Assembly (NCBI GenBank): GCA_005656395.1
Contig: SRSI01000027.1
Span: forward strand, 372,001-436,000
Length of the DNA stretch: 64,000 bases
Direction: 5' to 3'
From: Strongyloides papillosus
Lineage: Eukaryota > Nematoda > Chromadorea > Rhabditida > Strongyloididae
Each line of letters opens with the position of its first letter. Position 1 is the first letter of the stretch. The notes beneath the pieces are model-generated. The model was not told the DNA's origin. It made no database searches and worked only from the letters and a program-made list of their open reading frames with translations. Both the position numbers and the translations under genes were made by a program. Shown piece after piece: positions 58,471 to 64,000 of this stretch.

Positions 58471-59684
58471 TTGGATACCTAAAATACCTAATAAGTTCAT
58501 CTTTAAGTTTATTGTAACTTAGAAATTTAATTATTTTAGTAATAAAGTACATTTAAAACATCAAAAAATACTTAAAACGAATTATTTTGTAATATAACAT
58601 TAATATTTCAGTATACAGTTTGATTGACATAATACCAATCAAACGTATAAGATGTTGAGTATAAATAGGGTTAAATTGTGATGACTCTTTATTTTTTTCT
58701 CTCCCAATATTTCTTAACACTTCATTACTAACTAAGGAGATTTCTGTAAACCAAGTAAATACTTGGGTAGGTCTAGTACATTTAATTATTGTATAATGTC
58801 TATTGTCTTTGTTTAGTTTTTTTTATTTTTATATAAATCTCAAAGTTTTAAATAAAGTCTTTTTATTTGTTGATGTCTTTCTTGGTGGCAAAGATTCTTT
58901 TACCTACCGGCAATCCACCAATTTAACTTATTAAAATTAAACTTTCAAAAAATAGTTTTTATTTTTATTTTGTGGTTGTTGAGTATTTTCATAAGTAAAA
59001 ATAGTATTAGGATTTGACAAAACATTATCCTTAAATTTAAAATTTTGATTACTTTCCTTCTCTGAATTATTACTTTTAAAATTCTCTCTTTTTTATATAC
59101 AAGGTTACCGTTATTTGATGAAATAAATTAGTCAAATATAGATCTTTTTTTGCAATAATATATTCATTGCAATAAAGGGAAAAATTTCATTGAAATAACA
59201 GTACAAAAGCCAAATTTTTTTTCTATAATTTTATGCGTTATTGGAAAGTATCTATTTATTATCTTAAACTGACTTTTATTTTATCTTAGAATGTTTTTTT
59301 TCTGGTAATTTAATGATAAAGCAGATGAAAATACATCTTTTATTGTTAAAAAATATATCGGAGTGTATCGTCTTAGATATAGAAATATATTAAAAAAACT
59401 TTTATACATGAGTAAAACATTTTATCAAATAATTTTTAAATATTTGATTGATCGACAAAGGATTTTCATCGATAAGAATTTCACAAGTTGAAAATAATAT
59501 TTCAAATGTAGTTGGTATATAATTTAATAGTTTTAGGTTAACCATCATTTTTAATTAACATATTCTGGTACTTTCTACTGCTATACTTCAGCTTTTAATT
59601 ATTAAAGATAATTTTATTTTAGAATTTGATTCTATACGAGTTTAATTTAGCTCTTGGATACTTATATTTAGAGAAGAAATTGGT
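58471..59684. other. Intergenic region between the MATH-BTB genes
   Basis: No gene. Part of it (about 58980-59170: gacaaaacattatccttaaa, accgttatttgatgaaa, tagtcaaata) recurs downstream of the second gene at 62640-62765, so the 3' flank was duplicated with the gene. Confidence 0.6.
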
Positions 59685-62475
59685 ATGGGAAATAAAGGAA
59701 GTAAACCTTTTGGTAAGTCATCTGTCATAACATTGAGTTAATAACTGTATTAAATATTTATCATTTCAGATGGTTTTTATACCATCACGGAAGATGTTAA
59801 CTATTTCAAATATAAATGTACGATACGAAACTTTTCACGTCGTCCTGAAAAGACAGGTGAATATTTCTTATCACCAACCTTTGAAATTGGAAGCAAAGAT
59901 AGATCTGAGTGGTGCTTATTGATATATCCCAATGGTGGAAAAGAAGATACAAAGGAGTACGTATCAGTTTTTCTGTATTTGATGTCAGGCAAAACAAAAG
60001 CAAGGATTAAGTTTTCTATCTTAAATGATAAGGAGGAGGAGAAAAATGTTAGATTTGATACAAAATTTAATGACTTTCTTAAAAATCGTAGTTGGGGGTA
60101 TCCAGACTTTATCAATAAAGATTTTTTAATAGATAAGTCGAATGGTTTATTGATTAATGATGAGTTGACAATACTATGCGAGGTGGAGATTACTGACTTT
60201 GAATATGAGATGCTTGTAGAGAAAACTGGTAGAGGTCATACAAGGGGTAGAAGTTTTGGTAAGTCATTTGTCGAAGCATTGAGCTTGTCATTGATTATAA
60301 GATATTTACCATTTCAGCTGGTTTTTATAGCATTCAGACAGATGTTAACTATTTTAAATATGAATATTCAATAGAAAACTTTTCACGTCGACCTGAAAAA
60401 ACAGGTGAAGCAATTATATCACCAACTTGTGTAGATGGATTCGGAAATAAATCAAAGTGGTGTTTATATATATTTCCTAATAGTGATAGAAAAGAGACAA
60501 AGGAGTATGTGTCAGTATTTTTGTGTCTGATGTCAGGTAAAGCAAAAGCAAAATTTAAGATTTCTATACTAAATGACAAGAAAGAGGAGAAAAATGTTTT
60601 GTATGCTCCAATATCTATTGACTATGATGAAAAAGAAAATAATAGTTATGGGTTTTTAAAATTTGTTAAGAGAGATTTTTTATTAGATGAATCTAATGGT
60701 TTATTGATTAAAGATAAGTTGACAATATTATTTGAAGTAGAGGTTATTGACCCTAAATCTGAAAAGTTTTTAGAGGAAGTCTGTATGAATCATGAGAATA
60801 GTAAACCTTTTGGTAAGTCATCTGTCATAACATTGAGCTTGCGACTAATTTTAAGATATTTACCGTTTAAAGATGGTTTTTATAACATCCATACTGATGT
60901 TAACTATTTCAAATGTAAATATACAATACAAAACTTTTCACTTCGTTCTGGAAAGACAGGTGAACATTTTTTATCACCAACATTCGGAATTGAAACCAAA
61001 AATAGATCTGAGTGGTGTTTAATCATATATCCCAATGGTTATTCTGAAGATTCAAAGGACTATGTAGCAGTTTTCTTGATGTCGGTAAAGGCAAAAAAGG
61101 CAAAAGCAAAGTTTAGGTTTTATATTTTAAATAAGAAGGGAGAGGAGAAAAATATTTTTTATTGTAGGGCTAATGAATATTTTAAAGGTGTTTGTTGGGG
61201 AGTTCGGAAATTTATTAAGAAAAGGTTTTTATTAGATGAATCTAATGGTTTATTGATTAACGATAAGTTGACAATATTGTGCGAAGCAGAGATTATTGAT
61301 TCTGAAAATTTTGTAGAGAAAATAGGTATGGACAATGATAATAATAAACCTTCTGGTAAGTCATCTGCCACAACATTGAGCTTGTCGCTGATTTTAAGAT
61401 ATTTATCATTTTAGATGTGTTTTGTAGCATGCAGATAGATGATAATTATTTTAAATATAAATGTTTAATACAAAACTTTTCCCAACGTTCTGAAAAGACA
61501 GGTGAAAAAATTATATCACCAACTTGTGTAATTGGAAGTAAAGATAGATCAGAGTGGTGTTTATACATATATCCCAATGGTGATTTTAAAGATTCAAAAG
61601 AGTATGTATCAGTTTTTCTAATATTGTTAAGGCCAGGAGAAGCAAAAGCAAAGTTTAAGTTTTCCATTTTAAATGATAAAGAAGAGGAGAAAAATATCTT
61701 TTATGGTGGCGTTTATTACTATAATAAAGATAACGGTTGGGGGGAATCAAAATTTATTAAAAAAGAATTTTTGCTAAATGAATCAAATGGTTTATTGATT
61801 AACGATCAGTTGACAATACTATGTGAAGTAGAGATTATGAACCATGATAACCCAGAAACATCAATAAATGTTACAATACCAAGATCAAAATTATCTTTAG
61901 ATTATGCTAATTTGTTTGATTCAACATTACTATACGATTGTGTTATAAAAGTTGAAGACGCTGAAATTCAAGTTCATAAAGCAGTCCTCGCTGCAAGATC
62001 TCCTGTTTTTTATGACATCTTTAACAGTACATCTGATCAATCACAAACAAATATTATTGAGATAAAAGATTTTCGTGTTGATGTTGTAAGAGAAATGTTA
62101 AAGTACATTTACAAGGATGAAGTTTCGGATATACGAGATATGGAGAATGAAATGTTTGAAATTGCAAATAAATATGAGTTACATAGATTAAAAGCAATTT
62201 CAGAACAGTCTATGTGTAATAGTTTGTCTATTGAAAATGTCTTAGAACGCTTCGCATTATCTTATAAGTACCCGACTGAAAGGTTGAAGGAATCTTGTGA
62301 AGAACTTATCCTTAAAAACTTGGAATTTTTAATAGAAACTAGTGAATGGAAAAAATTTGTTTTTGTACGTCCATTATTACTTGAAAGCTTATTTTTAAAG
62401 TCATTAAACATTAGTTCAAAAGAAAGTAACTTAGAAAAAAAAGATAAAAAACAATTGGATATTTTTAATATCTAA
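59685..62475 (+). CDS. Four-MATH, one-BTB protein, 851 aa
   Basis: Five exons: 59685-59712, 59770-60258, 60318-60812, 60873-61355, 61415-62475; all introns (57-60 nt) are phase 1 and add up to an open 851-aa frame. Exons 2-5 each begin with a MATH domain (~10-172, 173-337, 338-498, 499-645), sharing NFS-R-EKTGE, SEWC/KWC, YPNG and the LLDESNGLLI motif. Exon 5 continues into BTB (~660-735, YDCVIKVEDAEIQVHKAVLAARS) and a BACK-like tail. MATH binds substrates and BTB binds CUL3, as known for SPOP and C. elegans MEL-26; four MATH domains in series is unusual against the normal single one. Introns are copies of each other (GTAAGTCATCTGTCATAACATTGAG-like), so exon-plus-intron units were duplicated. 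The third intron is 60 nt, has no stop and ends TTTAAAG. The spliced model is deduced from sequence, not from transcripts. Confidence 0.8.
60813..60872 (+). other. Intron 3, divisible by three and stop-free
   Basis: 60 nt without a stop in the coding frame, unlike the other three introns (57, 59, 59 nt), and with a weaker 3' end (TTTAAAG rather than TTTCAG or TTTTAG). If retained it would add 20 residues (GKSSVITLSL...) between the second and third MATH domains and keep the frame. Confidence 0.6.
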
Positions 62476-63239
62476 TAAGTTAATCATTCATTTTATTGTA
62501 ACTTTAAAATAAAAATATATATAAGTCAACAAAAAAGTACTCCAAAAAATTATTCATTGATGTAATATTGATGTTTATAAGGATATTTTGTTTACTGTTT
62601 TGTGATTGTTGAGTTAAAGATATCACAAAATCAGTATCGTCTCTTGACAAAACATAATCTTCAAATTTATATATAAATTATTATCCTTCTATGAATTTTT
62701 GATTTTTTCGTCATTTTATAAATCAAATTACCGTTAACTGATTCTTTCAATTAGTCAAATAGAACACTTTTTTAAACAATATAATTTGCAAGGTGCAATA
62801 AAAATTGACCAAAATTTCAAACTGCCTCTATTGTCCTAAAAATTTGTACATATATAGAATCAAATATGCTGATTCTATTTATGAAATAATATTCCTAAAA
62901 AGTAAAGTGCAAGTACCCCTAAAAGAGAGTAAACAAAATTTCGTTTGAGGACCAAAAGTTAATTTTGTTTACCCTTGGTATATCTTAATAAATAGGGATT
63001 TAAACGGATGTAAAAGCATTAATTACAAATTTTTAACTAATAATAAACTTATTCATTGCTTGTTTCAAAGAAAAATTCTAAAATAATGCTTTTAAAAAAA
63101 TTTTTGTAAAAATAGTACGAATTTTTAATTAATAATAGCCTTATTAATTGCATATTTTAATAAAAAATTCTTAAATAATCCTTAAAAACAAAATGCTAGC
63201 AAAAATAGTACAAATTTTTTAAAAAATTGCCAAATTTGA
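62476..63239. other. 3' flank of the four-MATH gene
   Basis: AATAAA at 62508-62513, ~33 bp after the stop, is the likely polyadenylation signal; the duplicated 3' flank follows (62640-62765). The rest is A+T-rich with no gene. Confidence 0.5.
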
Positions 63240-64000
63240 CCTACGGCATAAAACAATATTTATTGAAGCTCCCAGACTACCTACGAAGACGGTTAATGGC
63301 TCATTTTGTAGCCCGGCCACGAATCTTTAATCTGGTCAAGCCGATTTTAAATATCTTGCTTTAAAGTCGAGTTGTTAACTTTTAAAAATTAATTTTAAAT
63401 TTTTGGCCTACTAAATTGTCGACAAAAAGGAATTTTTATTGAAGCTCCTAGAATAGCTGTGAGTATGGTTAATAGCTCATTTTGTAGCCAAGACTTAAAT
63501 CTTAAATCTGATCTACCGGATTTTTGATATCGCATTTTAAAGTTGAGTTATTAAACTTTAAAAATTATTTTTTTGATTTTCGGCAAATTTCAAAATCGAC
63601 AGAAAATAATATTTATTGAAGCCCCTAGAGCACCTACGAAGATGATTAATAACTCATTTTGTAGTCCAGGCACGAATCTTTTATCTGGTCAAGCCGCTTT
63701 TTGATATCTTACTTTAAAATCGAGATATTAATTATCAAATGGCTTTTTGGAATTTTGGCATGCTTAATTGTCGACACAAAATAATATTTATTGAAGCTTC
63801 CAGAATAGCTATGAGTATGGTTAATAGCCCATTTTGTAGCCAATACTTAATTCTTAAATCTGATCAAGCCGATTTTTGATATCCGTTTTTTTAAGGGAAA
63901 TATTAATTAATTAATAAAGTGCCAAAAAAATTTTTTCAACATTTTTAAAATTTTTTTATATCATTAGATTGCAATTTTTATGCTGATTACAAATTTGATA
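63240..64000 (-). repeat. 176-bp tandem repeat, reverse orientation, four copies
   Basis: The reversed anchor (tcattttgtag) occurs at about 63301, 63477, 63654 and 63829: spacings 176, 177, 175. Copies alternate as in 8641-9760 (aatctttaatctggtcaagccg versus aatcttaaatctgatc). The last 100 bp (ggcactttattaattaatt... read in reverse, cagcataaaaatt) match the outer flank of the left array. The array continues to the end of the window. Confidence 0.9.

Noticed and set aside
60509..61414. Single 301-codon gene with two MATH halves
   Set aside because: It opens at a GTG in the middle of a MATH domain and runs through intron 3 because that intron is stop-free; the spliced five-exon model explains all domains.
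1..64000. tRNA, rRNA, telomere repeats, origins
   Set aside because: No TTCGA-type tRNA arm with a plausible cloverleaf, no rRNA-like G+C-rich block and no TTAGGC tandem repeat was noticed on reading; a tRNA scan was not possible.

Overview
The window looks like a piece of a very A+T-rich nematode genome. Introns are few, very short (47-60 nt) and of GTAAG...TTTCAG type. Several genes are long and nearly intron-free. The gene content is two giant secreted EGF/VWA/C-type-lectin proteins resembling C. elegans IRG-7 and a pair of MATH-BTB genes. This combination is what I would expect of a Strongyloides-type (clade IV) parasite. That placement is inference from memory of the families, not a database result. 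No tRNA, rRNA, CRISPR or bacterial-style operon is visible.

Layout. 1-10.5 kb: a broken Ty3/gypsy-like retroelement with an unusual N-terminus (984-4487), then small inverted-repeat (MITE-like) elements at 4791-6068, 7049-7358 and 10163-10522 (the last piggyBac-like), and a 176-bp tandem repeat (8641-9760) whose inverted relative closes the window (63240-64000). 13.1-20.2 kb: a foldback structure with two ~995-bp inverted arms around ~5 kb of interior that carries a minisatellite, a broken ubiquitin-specific-protease (USP) gene and a small membrane-protein ORF. 20.3-26.8 kb: hairpins, a further MITE and diverged ~520-bp repeats, with no convincing intact gene. 26.8-30.7 kb: a tandem array of five copies of a small secreted-protein gene, of which only 27550-28056 looks intact.

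33.1-47.9 kb: two tandem, minus-strand, ~2.17-kilo-residue secreted proteins, duplicated with their intron, 3' flank and upstream sequence. 49.5-51.2 kb: nested DNA-transposon remains, including a pogo-like transposase tail. 51906-56968: a complete LTR retrotransposon with 215-bp LTRs that differ at one base, a 5-bp target duplication and one intact 1529-residue gag-pol. It is probably young. 57.3-62.5 kb: two plus-strand MATH-BTB genes. The first has a frameshift in its MATH domain; the second joins four MATH domains to one BTB through introns that are copies of each other.

Read together, this is an accessory, fast-evolving region rich in secreted or environment-facing genes (IRG-7-like, Thr/Lys/His-rich secreted proteins) and possible CUL3 adaptors (MATH-BTB), expanded by tandem duplication and surrounded by mobile DNA. 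The most unusual items are the foldback element with its USP fragment, the retroelement with a secreted/coiled-coil/membrane N-terminus in place of a recognisable gag, the AT-hook-bearing LTR element with odd catalytic spacing, and the four-MATH gene.
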